Source of the DNA: Hydractinia symbiolongicarpus
Lineage: Eukaryota; Cnidaria; Hydrozoa; Anthoathecata; Hydractiniidae
DNA: 64,000 bases
Direction: 5' to 3'
NCBI RefSeq assembly: GCF_029227915.1
Contig: NC_079880.1
Location: 16,820,001-16,884,000 of the forward strand
In this document: piece by piece, positions 45,801 to 56,697 of the stretch
Layout of the letters: each line of letters starts with the position of its first letter
How positions within the stretch are numbered: the stretch's first letter is position 1
Program-made: the position numbers and the translations under genes
The notes under the pieces: model-generated
Databases searched by the model: none
Seen by the model: the letters and a program-made list of their open reading frames with translations, nothing else
Told to the model about the DNA's origin: nothing

Positions 45801-48800
45801 ATTATAGAGACTAGTCCATAAAGCCCGTGGAGAAATCCACTTGGCAGAAGGACAACGAAAAAATAAGTTGTTTTAGATTTTTTGCTGATATCAGCATTGC
45901 AGATACAAAAAATATTAGCGTAATTTAGTTTATTTGTTGCCTGTAATGTGTAGAGGTTGAACCGCAAAATAATCTACAGGATCAAATGTTTTCGACAAAC
46001 GCCTAAGGAGATATAAGGGTTTTAATATTTTGCTGACGTCAGCAAAGACCCGCCCCTAATCCTCCAATTTGTTTTTAAAAATTTGTATTCATGTTGCCTT
46101 CATCTTATAGATCTTGAAACGCTGATCAAGAAAATGTATAGGATTATTTATCATTACCAAACGGTTGCAGAGCAATTGGGGTTTAAAGGTTTTTTGATGA
46201 CGTCATCAACCCGTCCATTCCAAAACCAAATTGGTCCCAGGTGGTCCCTAGTTACCCACGCAGTGAAAAATGACTAAGATCACCACCTTGTTTCCAAGTT
46301 ATTTGGCCTCAAAGATTTAAGTGCACTGTAATGGTTTCATTAATTTAAATTAAGATATTGAAGTTTAAGTTATGATATTGACATCGCGCCGTAACGTCAG
46401 AAAATTTAACATTTGTAATATAACTGTTAAAAATATGCCCGTTACAGACAGACACATACATACACACACAGTCTCTGTATTATTATATAGATACAAGCAG
46501 CTACCTTGTGCTTTGATTTTCGACAACAATTCTTTTTCAGAATACATACATGCAAAAGCAAAAAAAAAAATTCAAATGTTTCTGAAATATTTCACTGTGT
46601 ACCTTAAATTTTCTTGAAAGATCGATAGAATGCTCATCTTCTTTGGAGAAACGATGTACCTTGGTTAGCAACATGGTGTATATCTTGAGTAATGAAGCAC
46701 TTAATTAGGAAGGTCAACCCTCCACCCCCATTAAATTGTGTACATTAAAGCCTGTACACACCTCATATCACTAGAAGTCACTCTAGAAGAAAAAGTTTGG
46801 AAGTGGTTAAAAAAGAATAAACACCTGTACTAAGATTTTGAATAAAACAGCCATCACCAAAGTTATCACTCAAATCCACCAACTTTAAGTCCACAGAACA
46901 TCAACCTTGTTCTCGCAGTACCATTCTAGCCCTGAAACGAGGTTGCACAGTAGGTTGTGATATCTACCCTCTTAATCAAAAGGCAAAAAAAGTTAACAAG
47001 AGTGTTTTGCTAGCTATCAATATATGTGATGCTCTCTAGGAAAATCGACCGCTTCTATTTTTAATTCATATTTTTAAAACAATAGAATTCCGTATTTTGT
47101 ATTTTCAAAAATACGAATTGCGTATTTAAGAATATGCATATTTTTTTTAAAACCGTATTTCCTATTTTCAAAAAATACGGAATTCATATTAAAAAATACG
47201 CATATTTTGAAATACGAATTTTGTATTTTTAAAAATATGAAATTCGTATTTAAAAATACTCGTATTTTGAAATACGAAATTGGTATTAAAAAATATGCGT
47301 TTCTAAAGAAACACTGTAGATTTAAAATACAAAGACGTAAAAAAGTAATGTCTGGTTAGGGTTCGTCTCATTTTTGATACGAATTGCTGTATTTCACTCT
47401 AAAATGACGGGAAAACATCCCTGCGAAGCTTTAAAGTTGCCATATATCATTCTAAAATGACGAGAAAACGTCTCCGCGAAGCTTCAAAGTTGCCATATTT
47501 CTTTCTAAAATGACGAGAAAACATTCCTGTGAAATCATTGAGCCAATTAAAAACCTAATAAAAACAAACTTGTAAAATTGAAAATACGAAATTCATATTT
47601 CATATTTTTTTTAAAATACGAAATACGAATTTCATATTTTTAAAAATGAAATTTCGCATTTTTAAAAATACGAAAATTCGTATTACGTATTTTTAAAAAT
47701 AAGCGTATTTTAAAATACGAAATACGAAATCCGTATTTTTAAATACGGAAAGAGAAGTGGTCGATTTTCCCAGAGAGCATCACATAAATATAAAAACACT
47801 TTAGAAAATCAAAAATTGACAATTCTGCAAAAAGGCAACCTCGTTTTAGGGGCATCCTGTTTTAAGGGCATCCTCAACTGTGGACATAATATTTTTACAA
47901 GAAGCAGTTTTTGGGGTATTTCCGAAAATGACCAAACGGCATTACTTGGCCATACCCTGCAGCTGTTGTGTTTCAAAATTTTTACTTTGGCTAGGATGTA
48001 GGCCGAGTAACCAACACCAAAAATACCCTAAGTTGCACTTTCTACAATTTCCACATTATATGAAACAATTTTTGATCCACAACCCAGACTTCCTGAAAAA
48101 ACGGAAATTGAGTAAAAAAAATAGTACCCTTAAAGTGTTGCATCTAACCAAAAAAAGAGAACCCAAAGTGTAAAATGATGTTGGACTTCTATTATAGAGC
48201 TTAAAAATATTCACACCCCTCACAGGTCTAAAATTACTGATGACAGAAAATATTGAAATCTCTGGAAAAATCCTGTTTTCTACAAACCCAAACAAAATTG
48301 CTATCAGTTAATAAATAAAATATAAACTTTTTATCTATCTCTTCCGAGAAATATTAGCCTTGGTAAGCCTATTCACCTTGCAAGCTCAGTCTATACCTGA
48401 CCTCAGGTAATGTTCTTCGATTTAGATAGAAAAACAGTTTATTTTTTCCTTTTTCTTTCAGGTTGGTGGTTGTTATGAAGCTGAAATTACATCATTTCCA
48501 ATAGATGTAGTTAATCTGTTGGCACACCATTACTCAGTAATGTGTCCAGAGTTACGAATGACTATGTGCAAAGCATTAATGCTCCTGAGAAATAAAAATT
48601 TGGTGTCGCCATTAGAAGTCTTGGAATTGTTTTTTAAGCTTTTAAGAGCCAAAGATAAGTTATTGAGGAAAACGTTGTATTCACACATTGTGACTGATGT
48701 CAAGAATATTAATGCAAAGCATAAAAATAACAAAGTGAATACTGTGTTGCAAAATTACATGTTCTCGATGTTAAATGAATCTCACTCCATTGCCGCCAAA

Positions 48801-49436
48801 ACATCATTAGATATCATGATTGAACTTTATAGACGAAATGTCTGGAATGATGTCAAAACTGTAAATGTTATTGTCACTGCATGTTATTCTAAAATAACAA
48901 AGGTGATGGTTGCAGCGCTGAAATTCTTTTTGGGAAGTGATACTCCTGAAGAAGCTAAGGATAGTGATTCAGAAAGTGAGGATGAAGAGTTAAAAGCAAA
49001 AAAGTTAATGACTGCAAGCCAAGTGAGCAAAAAAACTGGTAAAAAAGCTAGAAAGTTAGAAAAGGCATTGTCGTTGTTACGAAAATCAAAAATGAAACAG
49101 AAACCTGTCAGTTTCAACTTCTCTGCTATTCATTTAATCAATGACCCACAAGGCTTTGCAGAAAAACTTTTTAAACAGGTAGAGCACTCTGCAGACAGAT
49201 TTGAAGTCAAACTGATGGTGTTGAATTTGATTGCAAGACTGGTGGGTCTACATGAATTAATATTACTTAACTATTACCCATTCCTTCAGAGGTTTCTTCA
49301 ACCACACCAACGAGAGGTGACAAAGTTGCTTATGTTTGCTGCTCAATCTGCCCACGAAATGGTTCCACCAGATGCAATTGAACCAGTATTAATGACTATT
49401 GCCAATAACTTCGTGTCAGAAAGAAATTCAAATGAG
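24804..49436 (+). CDS. SDAD1: SDA1 domain-containing protein, exons 1-2 (3' partial)
   Basis: Exon 1 is 24804-25001 (ATG at 24804 or 24807; the second fits the usual SDAD1 N-terminus better). It contains [16 protein letters not shown] and the EEFLQQW and KLDPSKPS motifs. The donor CAG/GTAACT joins an acceptor TTTCAG at 48461; exon 2 is 48462-49436 and keeps the phase. It carries [57 protein letters not shown], an acidic [10 protein letters not shown] loop, and FVSERNSNE, ending at donor GAG/GTATGC. The order and spacing match the NUC130/SDA1 family, which acts in nucleolar maturation and nuclear export of the 60S ribosomal subunit. The C-terminal SDA1 half was not found in the window. Exon 2 shows no break, so the gene is probably live. 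Confidence 0.95.
25051..25952. mobile_element. Terminal-inverted-repeat element filled with ~60/125-bp tandem repeats
   Basis: Ends CTGTTCTGCCC (25051) and GGGCAGAACAG (to 25952) are inverted. Inside, 25090-25470 repeats a unit containing ACATAATCGGGGCCGACCGG and CTTATGTATGACAG about four to five times. The element lies 50 bp into the first SDAD1 intron. No target duplication is clear and no ORF is present. Confidence 0.55.
26053..26166 (+). mobile_element. Short Helitron-like element (degraded 3' end)
   Basis: It starts TCTATATTATAA after A, shares the GGTAAATAAAGGACGGACGAACCC core, and ends GACTAG, but the terminal hairpin is poor and the base after the end is G, not T. Confidence 0.5.
26366..26938. 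mobile_element. MITE with ~55-bp inverted ends and clustered CGATCG-type motifs
   Basis: Ends CAGTACAGGATCTTTCCCC and the inverse (GGGGGAAGATTCTGTACTG) at 26938. The arms extend about 80 bp with GATCGAGTGAGT-like motifs. The flanks GTTGA and GTTAA suggest a 5-bp duplication with one change. No ORF of note. Confidence 0.7.
27212..27316. mobile_element. 105-bp MITE
   Basis: CAATCTCGTTCTCGCAGCACC and GGTGCTGGGAATGAGATTG form ~20-bp inverted ends. Related to the AACCTCGTTCCCAG-type foldbacks elsewhere in the window. 27317-28224 is intron without a recognisable feature. Confidence 0.6.
28225..28560. repeat. Diverged copy of the 15.4-16.1 kb repeat family
   Basis: Shares the CATTTTGCATAATAAG and ATTAATTGTGAGTGGTACCAGG stretches with the 15642-15760 region and the GAGCG-TTAGT motif. 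Coding content none. 28561-29957 shows no feature that I can name. Confidence 0.5.
29958..31169. mobile_element. Non-autonomous hAT-like element with 6-bp target duplication
   Basis: Ends CAGGCCTCGTCAGGAA and TTCCTGACGACGCCTG (one mismatch), flanked by direct ATTGTT at 29952-29957 and 31170-31175. Subterminal GCGTGCGATGG/GATCGCAC motifs fill both arms. Short ORFs inside (29840-30052 overlaps its edge) do not look coding. A decayed relative appears to be at about 50900-50990. Confidence 0.75.
32690..33560. repeat. Left arm of a large inverted repeat
   Basis: Matches 39640-40330 in inverse orientation, for example AAAGACTTTGAATATTGTCAA, GACTGCGCAAAAAACATT and TATCTTTTCACCTTG. It contains several GTCGTAACAYCCTCCTYTGTTATGA-like units. 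Between the arms, 33561-39227 has the SINEs and microsatellite below and otherwise nothing coding; 31170-32689 and 37206-39227 show nothing coding. Confidence 0.65.
32734..32841 (+). mobile_element. 108-bp Helitron-like element, well preserved
   Basis: A/TCTATATTATAATACCCGTA at the 5' end and hairpin TGTGGATTTATCCACA, then GGCAACCGA and CTAG/T at the 3' end. Both A/T insertion flanks are kept. It inserted inside the arm of the large inverted repeat. Confidence 0.75.
34514..34640 (+). mobile_element. Probable tRNA-derived SINE fragment
   Basis: A-box-like TAGCTTAGTGGTTGGCGC, then B-box-like GGGGTTCTTTCCC after TTCGTGCAGGAGGC. It resembles the head of the SINE at 36584 but is diverged. Confidence 0.4.
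36584..36930 (+). mobile_element. tRNA-derived SINE
   Basis: A box TAGATTAGTGGTTATAG (36596 on) and a perfect B box GGTTCGATTCC (36638-36648) with tRNA-like spacing. Then a ~250-bp tRNA-unrelated body and a simple-repeat tail (TCTA then TCTTA). Transcription by RNA polymerase III is expected for an intact copy. Confidence 0.8.
36931..37205. repeat. Microsatellite tail, TCTA then TCTTA/TTATC runs
   Basis: ATCTATCTATCTATATC passes into many copies of TTATCTTATC and TTAAGATTATC, directly behind the SINE body. It is probably an expanded SINE tail. Confidence 0.85.
39228..41939. mobile_element. 2.7-kb TA-flanked element with ~35-bp inverted ends
   Basis: Left end TA/CAATACTGGAATCAGGATACC and right end GGTGTCCTTATTTCAGTATTG/TA; further inside are CGATGGTCACAATAGG-type motifs, inverted on the right (CATTGTG, GATCGCG). 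TA flanks suggest a Tc1/mariner-type or similar target. No transposase is visible, so the copy is non-autonomous. It contains the right arm of the large inverted repeat. Confidence 0.65.
39640..40330. repeat. Right arm of the large inverted repeat
   Basis: Inverse of 32690-33560, carrying three GGAGGAGGGTGTT or GAAGGAGGGTGTT units (39655, 40183, 40305) and the tandem TATACAGCAAGAATTATTCTT-type phrases at 39845-39990. It lies within the TA-flanked element. Confidence 0.65.
42413..42987 (-). pseudogene. pogo-like DDE transposase, C-terminal fragment
   Basis: An acceptor-like CCTTTTAG ends at 42988, followed by a frame [17 protein letters not shown], then [21 protein letters not shown] and LYNEWM, matching the second Asp and the third acidic position region of DDE_1 (pogo/Tigger/jerky) transposases. 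It ends in an acidic Asp-rich tail at 42413. The first catalytic Asp and the DNA-binding domains are missing, as no upstream exon is visible before the element end. It is inactive by itself. Confidence 0.85.
43301..43807 (+). CDS. HIRAN-domain-like protein in the pogo element
   Basis: 168 codons from ATG 43301, no stops. The region [19 protein letters not shown], then ED-x-R-V-x-A, [24 protein letters not shown], and [14 protein letters not shown] has the order and spacing of HIRAN-type domains, which in HLTF/Rad5 bind single-stranded 3' DNA ends. Short C-terminal tail ends KQIKFI. I infer a single-domain DNA-end-binding protein. It lies opposite the transposase fragment, 314 bp away. Family resemblance is from memory, and an alternative small DNA-binding fold cannot be excluded. 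Confidence 0.65.
   Translation: MIATRGSQRFEKNMARVIPKTFEMYFIIKFSTNIRGHHVYKNIWTPIIGESLVCKEDKRVEAQELDKNAIGTYKLMDGNETLVGHLPIELSKLISFFIEIGDNHVNATVTGKRKREIGLSVPAKFICFTSSKSYAKILHGELLKRKTKYSYLSLDVEEFCERKQIKFI
43856..44010. repeat. Right subterminal tandem array of GGCGTTCTTTAGAGG
   Basis: At least six copies of a 15-18 bp motif, GGCGTTCTTTRGAGG, in direct orientation. The left end has three copies in the same sense (42231-42306). Subterminal arrays are likely transposase-binding sites. Confidence 0.85.
45057..45810 (-). mobile_element. ~0.75-kb Helitron-like element A
   Basis: Left edge CTAG with the hairpin CAGTGG/CCACTT-type near 45070; right edge GAGA, i.e. TCTCTATAATAATATGG on the - strand, preceded by CAGACAGACAG tracts. 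45250-45480 resembles 46010-46220 of element B. 44016-45056 upstream shows no feature I can name. Confidence 0.6.
45811..46491 (-). mobile_element. ~0.68-kb Helitron-like element B, next to A
   Basis: CTAG at 45811 follows A's terminal A; hairpin CCCGTGGAGAAATCCACTTGG (one arm partial); 5' terminus TCTATATAATAATACAGAG at 46491, flanked by T. Its A/T flanks fit insertion next to the 5' end of element A. 46492-47022 has only a short AACCTTGTTCTCGCAGTACC foldback (46900-46945). Confidence 0.65.
47023..47786. mobile_element. TA-flanked element filled with TACGAATTCGTA-type palindromes
   Basis: TATGTGATGCTCTCTAGG to its inverse at 47786 with GGAAAATCGACC shared; TA repeats at each end. The interior is a mass of AAATACG/CGTATTT phrases, with three ~64-bp tandem units at 47395-47530 (CTAAAATGACGAGAAAAC and CGAAGCTT-CAAAGTTGCC). 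Non-coding. 47787-48461 is plain intron. Confidence 0.65.
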
Positions 49437-52400
49437 GTATGCATTACCATACATTTTTACTGTGCTTTTATCTTATGTTAATTACATGCCATCTGCTTGC
49501 CTGCCTTCCTGCTTGTGTTGATACTTTTTTATGGTGGTACGTTACTTGCAGTATCAACTCCTGATCTATCTTTCCAAAGTATAACAATGTAACTTTGATC
49601 CCAAGTGAGAGCAGCCAAAACTTTTTTATGTTTCTTCTGTAGCTCTTTCTAATCTGTTTTACTTCTTTATTTAGATTTTTTAGAATTTTTTTTTCTTCTT
49701 TATCCCCTTTTTATGCAATTTCCTATATTCAAATTTCAAATACTATTTGTAAGTCTTCCCACAGCTATCATCTTTGGTTTGCAGACAGACAAGAATTATA
49801 GATATGTGTTTGGAAGTTTAAGCTACCTAAAGGGACCAAAATGTACTTTGTGTTCTATTCTTAAATTAGCCTAGCCGATACACATTACTTATGATTTTTA
49901 GCTACCTCTTTCTTATTATTTTTTATTTATATTTCTGTTGAAATTACAATTAGATTTAGTATTCTAAGCATGACAGCCTATATCTTTATTCCAATCAAAG
50001 CAGAAAACAATTTATGGTTATAACTTTTCCTAGAGTGAAGAATTACCCAGCAAATCCTTTTTTCAAAAAAGCTTTTGCTATAACAGGGTATTGTTTGAAC
50101 CATCGCTAAGTTATGTTAAGGTCCATTATCTATCTAATCCACTATTTAGAAATTAAATTCATAACGTAAAAGTAAATAATAACTGTTCCCTCCTTCATGA
50201 AAAAGTTTTCTCATCTTTCTTAGTTGTAATCTAGCTGGTAGAGGCTAGATATTATTAACGAAAAAAGGTGTCTGTCCTACAATAGGATTTTTTACTGATT
50301 TTGAGCTGTGTTTGATGTAGGTTTAAAGTCCACCTTTTAAAGTCCATCTGTTTCCTGAAACATAAAGTAAAAAAATGAGAAAAGGAGAAAACATTTATTG
50401 TCACTTCAAATTACCTGGCCACTGCAGCAGTAATTAAAGTGTTTATTTTTAAATCATATCAACAAATTTACAACATTTTGGCACTAAAAGTCGCCTGTGT
50501 ATTGGTTGGTTTCTATAGCTTGGCCCGTAAGGGAGAACAAACTTGGGTTTAAGAGTAGCACAAGTTAGTCAAAAAAAATCAATTTTTTTCGATACACGAA
50601 TAAATGGATCATCTAATTGTAAATAGTTGAGAGTAAAAAGAGTCTGGCCAGCTGCATGTATAGAATGGCCTGTATAAAAATATGGAAAAAATGTAACGTT
50701 ATCAGACCATTAACCACGTGTTACCACTAGCTAATTATACACTTGATAATGAAACTTTTAAGCCAGATTCCATACCTGTGAACTTGCAGTTTTTTTCTTG
50801 TTTTTTTTTTTTGGTTCAAAAACTATTTTGGAAATATTTTGCAAACGCTGCAGTGTTTTGATCAGTGTTAAAATTGAACTTTTGTTAACACGCTGAGGCA
50901 AGTAAAGATAGCACACCAAAATTAATACAGGTGTGTGTGTGTAGAGGCATGTGCATGCAATTGTATTCCATTCCTGACCAGGCGTGCAATAACTTGTATT
51001 ATGGTTGTATATGCAGAATGTGTACTTGTTTAAACTGACCTGTGGAATATAACAGTGTGTTGGCTAGCTTGTTGAACATTTGGCCTGAAAATTCACTATG
51101 TGCACAGCCTTTAGTCATTGCTGCTAAAGAAATTTCACCATTTGTTTGTTATTTGATTAAAGCCTAGCTAAGACAATTTTGTTTTGTACCAATGTCATTA
51201 AATTTGTATAAAACAAATAAAGTAAAAGCGCCCCATAATTTTTTTATCCTTTGTATACTTAAGTTATTTCATTTTTGATTTTACGGAAATGAGCCTGGGG
51301 CGTTGCTTAATCACTATAATGGAAATGAAGAGTATTGTTGAACTGCTGGAACTCTTTGTCTGCATTTCAACTAGTTTTGTTCAACTGGTAACCAGTTGTT
51401 AGGCCATGAAAAAATTCTCAGTAAATTTTGTTGATGCTTCTTTTAAATTGTTAAAATAAATGAAAAGCCTTAAAAGTAACTTGACAGAACTGATAAAATT
51501 AAATAAAAGTATTGACAAAACACTGGACCGCTTGTTGCATCTGAAAATCACAAGATTTTTTCATAAATTCGTTATTTGAAGTTTTGACATCTTCCATCCT
51601 CTCTTAAAAAACGTACTTATTTTTTAACTTGCACTTTCTCATAGACAGACAATCAGAATTATTCATGTAGAGATGTAGCTGTTGCTCATTCAGGATTTTT
51701 TAAAAAGGCAAGCAATAGCACACACCCCACACATGCAAATTCATTAGCCCAGATTTTTTTTGAAAGTTGACCAATGTAGTTTGCCTAGAGGTTTGTTTAA
51801 AACTGATATATCCTGTAGGTAAGAACTATGATGAATTGCTGACAGGCACTTTATTTTACACAGACAGACAATCAGCTCTTTATGACTTCACTAAAGGTGT
51901 AAATTTGCCACAATATATTTTAGAAATTTGACATTTATAATGTTATTTACACAGTTTAGAGAATCTAGAAAATTTGGAGATAGTAATTGATTTACAGAAA
52001 TTGCCATTTTAAATTTGATTTGTGACAGCACAATTGTAGCTATTCTCTCACTATAAACATGTCGTTGGACACACTTAAAAAATACTTGTAATAGACACAA
52101 CTTAAAAAATTCTTGTAATGGACACAGTTTTACAAAAGCAAAATGTACAGGAGATAATAGAGTCTTCAAGCCTATTCTTGCAAAACCGAGGGCAGGTATT
52201 ACTTGCTACTTGCTCTGTTGTACAAGAGAGAACTTTGAGTAGTATTTATCCTGAACCAATTTTTTAATTGATATGCAAGGATAGGATTTGTAGTGACTTT
52301 ATTCTTAAGTAGATTGGTCTTCCACAATAATGTTTCAGCATTGTCCAATACTGCTGTTGACTCCAGACACTGTTTACAGAAAAATCCAGAAATATGGACA

Positions 52401-54227
52401 GCCCTTTGAATCGGAGACGTCATTCAGCTTTTGCTGTCGTAAATGTCGTAGAGGCACATCCTTATGACGGCAAAATTTAGCTGTAGGGATTTTTACATCA
52501 CACATAAATATACATAGTAACTTTTCCCTGGTTTTTATAAAAAAAACAAGACTTCGTTAAAAAACATACTGCACCAGCAAGATAAAGGCACCCTTGTTTT
52601 GGCATTGAGAACAAGCATGGTATAAGTCCCAGTTATCTTCAAAGCTGGGGATTTTACCCCATGTATGATAATTTTGTAAGTGGAATCATTAATTAAACTT
52701 TGGAACTACTTGTCAAATAAAAAAAATGTAAATTGAATTAGGGAAAGTTGAATAGTGACTTATGGTGACAACATTGATAAAAATCATTACTTATAATAAT
52801 ATATTTATTTTTCAGTTATTTTATTAATGTTTTCAAATCTGACCATTGTAAGAACGTTATTTTCTAAATACTAGCGATTTTATCCTAACAAATGTGATGA
52901 CCACGCGCTATGGTGGTGGTGAACACGTATTCTCTGAACCATACTTAAAGGATTACTTTTTTCAAAACATTTAAAATTTGAAATTATTAAAGAAGAAAAA
53001 CGGTTTGAAAGTATTAAAGTTTAATGCCACAGAAAAACTGCATTTAATTAAATAATTTTTAGCTCTTTCTACATTGATTTAATTTCACCACAAATGGTTA
53101 TGAACTGTTTTTAATGATATAGTTAAAGTGCAAAAGACGTAGTTACTTTATTTTTCGCTAGGAGCTTTTAATGTTATATTGCTGTATTGGGTATTGCTGA
53201 GAAGGCAATCGAACTATACTCTAGAAAAAAACAATTTCTATTTTCTTTATTGTTGGTTTCTTTTTCAGGTGTTTGATACTCTTAATTTTGAAATCATGAT
53301 TTTAGTTTTGCTGTCAAAGCTAACCTTAATGTTGGTAAAATTTGCTGTTGAGCATTTTTGTTAATTCAGAGGGCTGTATAGGATTTTGATATAGTTTTTG
53401 TTCAGATATACCTACTTACCAAAATCTGTGTCTCTCTATTGCACCATCAAAGTTTTTATTATTTTGCACATACACATCAATTGTTATTGACACCCTATTT
53501 AAAGCTTCTTAGAATCCTCTTTTGGATGTTTTTTTGCACCTGATATTCTTTGCAGAAATTTCATAACATCAATGACATGATATTCTGACCAATAATTATT
53601 TTCCACCCGACTTGACAATTTTCTTTCAGAGCAGTTATTCGAATAATAACATTACATCTTTGCTTAATTTTAAAGCAGATGAGTTAGTTTTGTGGTGTTT
53701 CCAGGCTTAAAAGCTACATAATATTGCCATGATCATTTAGATCACACTTTTTGCTGTGGATTTATTCCAATGCGAAATCATCAAAGATGAGAAAAGTCTC
53801 AAATCACAGATAACGAGGGGTTAAACTTTGTTCTTACATTTAAAAAATAAGATTGTGTAAAACTTTAAACTGTTTATACAATGCTATATTTTGTCCAAGA
53901 ATAAAAAGTTGCAAAGATAAAAGGTCAGCTTATGGTCCAGCTTTTAAAATTTGTGTGTTGAATAAACACCATTGTGTAAATAATTTCTGCAAAAAAATTT
54001 TTTAAAATTCTTATTACAAATTATATAAATGTCTATCAAAGTTTAGGATTGTTACTGTTTTTTTTTTTCCAACAACACCATCTTTTTGTTGTTATCATCG
54101 AGGTCAGGGCTCTAATATTTATCGTGAGTAATTTATGACAACAGCTTTCTGCATGCCGGGATGCTTCAGTTGTCGATTACACCACTTCAAACAAGTCATA
54201 AATATACCATTGTATTTTACTGTTATC
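49437..54227. other. Putative SDAD1 second intron or flank, no gene found
   Basis: I see only decayed pieces: CAGACAGACAATCAG tracts at 51640 and 51860 resembling Helitron-like 5' ends, and a worn hAT-like terminus near 50970. No continuing SDAD1 exon was recognised. Confidence 0.4.
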
Positions 54228-54446
54228 ATTGTTACTTGTGGTGCTTTAAATTGTGGTATCTCTGTCACCAAAAAATCGGTAGTTGATGTGAGGGTGGCAT
54301 AACATTTCCACCGAAAAATAAAATAAACAACGTCGTAAGAAATGGCTAGCAGCTAATGAAGCTAGATCCACCATATCCAGCAGACGCAAATTTCATTCTT
54401 TGTGGTATGCATTTCACGTCCGAATGTTTCCAACGCGATCTCCAGG
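54228..54446 (+). pseudogene. THAP finger of a Kolobok-like transposase, frameshifted
   Basis: VTCGALNC gives the first C-x4-C pair, RRKKWLAA the Trp helix, and CGMHFTSECF the second C-x2-H pair with HF, in three different frames, ending at a possible donor CCAG/GTATTT. No usable ATG. It probably forms the N-terminal end of the broken transposase continued at 57507 and 60794. Confidence 0.7.
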
Positions 54447-55535
54447 TATTTCTTGTACTTTTTAATTTTTCTTGACTTCTTTTCACATTATTTTTTTTGT
54501 AAATAAGCTTGTTGCGAAACTTTATTCAACTTCAATAATTTTCTGAATACCTGTCTTTTGATCTTTGTGTTCATGAATAACCAGGGGTAAGAATAAATTT
54601 TTAAATTTTATTATTTAAGCGAAGCTCTGTGGCTCTGTGCAAAAGTTCAAATTATTATCAAACGTCATTCCATCATTATTTTTATTCTCAACACTGCTAC
54701 CTGCAAAGCATTCTGCATCCATTGCAAGAAACGAAAGAAATCAAAATGCCAGGTAACCCAGCAGGCCAATCATGGTTAAACATCGTTATACACGTTTTCT
54801 TATAAGAACATCTAAATTTTAACTCAGTCTGGTTGTTTTTATTTTTTCATACTTTTTAAGCCTCAAATGTCTTTTTTAAGTGCTCTTCAAAAAATAGGGA
54901 AATATATGATAAAATATTTGTTCTTATAATGAATAAAAAATTTAGGTTGGGTACGTTCTTAATGTGTTCATAATTTTAGATTGTGGATGAAGCTGTACGG
55001 CAGAAGAAAACTTGCGCTTCCGGTTGCCCGGAAGCACCTTCCCTAGAAGCCGAGTCCCTTTTTAAGGATGCCATTACGGCAAACTGTTAAAGGGATCCCA
55101 AGGTACTTTTACAAGTTAGACTTATCTCAAAAATTTGCATGAGAAATGCTTAATGCTATAACTTTTTGTTAAAACTTCATGTAACTCCAGATATAGCTTT
55201 TTAAATATTTATTTTTCTTGTCGCTCGACCGCGATCTTGGTTATCTTCGACCTTCTTCTTCGTTAAAACTTTTCATTCTAGATCCAGTCTTTTTTAGCGG
55301 CACGTGACCCTGTTACGTATTATTTCAGTAGCGCTTTAATTATTACTGACTGCATAGCCAGAACATATACCTTCGCGCGGCAGAGTGAAACGAAAGCTCT
55401 CTACGAACAATTATTTTTTTAAAAAAAAATTATAATAATTCTGCGTAAAGTTCATTAAGATTTTTTGAAAAAATAGAAATAATTCTGCATATGTCCTCAC
55501 ATAGCTGAGCAATCAAAACGAAAAATAAAATGTGC

Positions 55536-55640
55536 ATGATTTTTATTTCAAAGGACTTTTTATTTGAGACGCAAGTTGTGCATGCTTTTTATTTTAAAGG
55601 ACTTTTATTTGAGACGCAGTTTGTGAAAGTTACTGATTAT
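55536..55640. repeat. ~50-bp tandem repeat
   Basis: GTGCATGATTTTTATTTCAAAGGACTTTTT and GAGACGC are repeated as GTGCATGCTTTTTATTTTAAAGG with GAGACGC about 49 bp later. Confidence 0.6.
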
Positions 55641-55685
55641 TCAACATGTCACACATTTTGTGTATGGTTTTTATTTCAAAAGGAC

Positions 55686-55844
55686 ATATTTTGGAAGGCA
55701 AATACAATATCAAGGCAAATGCAGAATGCCCTCTCAAATTACAAAGGTTGTAACCGCCCCCTCTCCCTTCCCTCTTCAACTTTTTTCATAACTTTTTATG
55801 GGCTTATAGTCACACCTTGATATTGTATTTGCCTTCCAAAATAT
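55686..55844. repeat. Foldback with perfect 30-bp arms
   Basis: ATATTTTGGAAGGCAAATAC...AAGG (55686-55715) is repeated without mismatch as its inverse (55815-55844) around a 99-bp loop. Confidence 0.8.
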
Positions 55845-56697
55845 ATATTGCCTTCCAATATATTTTTAAAATGTGTTTCTTCTCGTCGGCAATTATTTAA
55901 CGCGGTAAAATCACACATACAAAAGTCCCTAGGCCTTTTGCGATCGGATGTGTAAAAAATAGCCGAAGATATAACAACGGAAAAAAGTATTTGTTTTTCC
56001 AGAGCATAGTTCAGTTGCCTCCTACGGCAATGCACGGACAACAAAATCTTCGCAAAAAACAGTTAGTTTTGCGCTTCAACTGCATCATTAAAAACAGTTT
56101 GTCACCAATGTAGTTTGATTAAATCATTGCAGAAAATGCTAAAATATAAATAATAAAATGCCGTTTTTTCTGCGTTGAACTTTAATATTTAGGCAATTAA
56201 CTATTATTATTTTATTTCTTATTTTTCTTTGCTTTTCTCCGGTAAAAATAATATTTTTTATTTAGGAGGTGGCTAAATCTTTTTTTGTGTTTTGTTAAGT
56301 TTAAAAATTTAGAAGCTGCCACAGTATGCGAATATAGCAACAGCAATTATTTGTCGACGCTAAAAATGGTGAATTATGAGGGTTTCGTTGGACATTAATG
56401 TATGATGTATGCTTTTAAAAGGTCTAATCATGGAGGTGCAGAGCAGCGTTGATGTTAGACTGTCTCTCTTTTTTGCTTTTGCGCTTCGATATCTGTCCTG
56501 CTTTTGTAACCCTTCTTATTTTAGCGCGCTATCGCAAAAGGGAAACATGATGAGTTTAGTTTACTAGACTACGTTATGTTTGCGCTGAATATTGGAAGAA
56601 TATTATAAAAACAAACTTTAATTAGTCAGTAAATTCTGGCTCTTTCTGTATCGTGGGAGGAATTAAAGTAGTAATTCTTTTCTATTGATTTTTAATA

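Noticed and set aside
53179-53364. Hydrophobic 61-codon ORF considered as an SDAD1 exon
   Set aside because: No similarity to the SDAD1 C-terminal half; Leu/Phe-rich composition is typical of AT-rich non-coding DNA.
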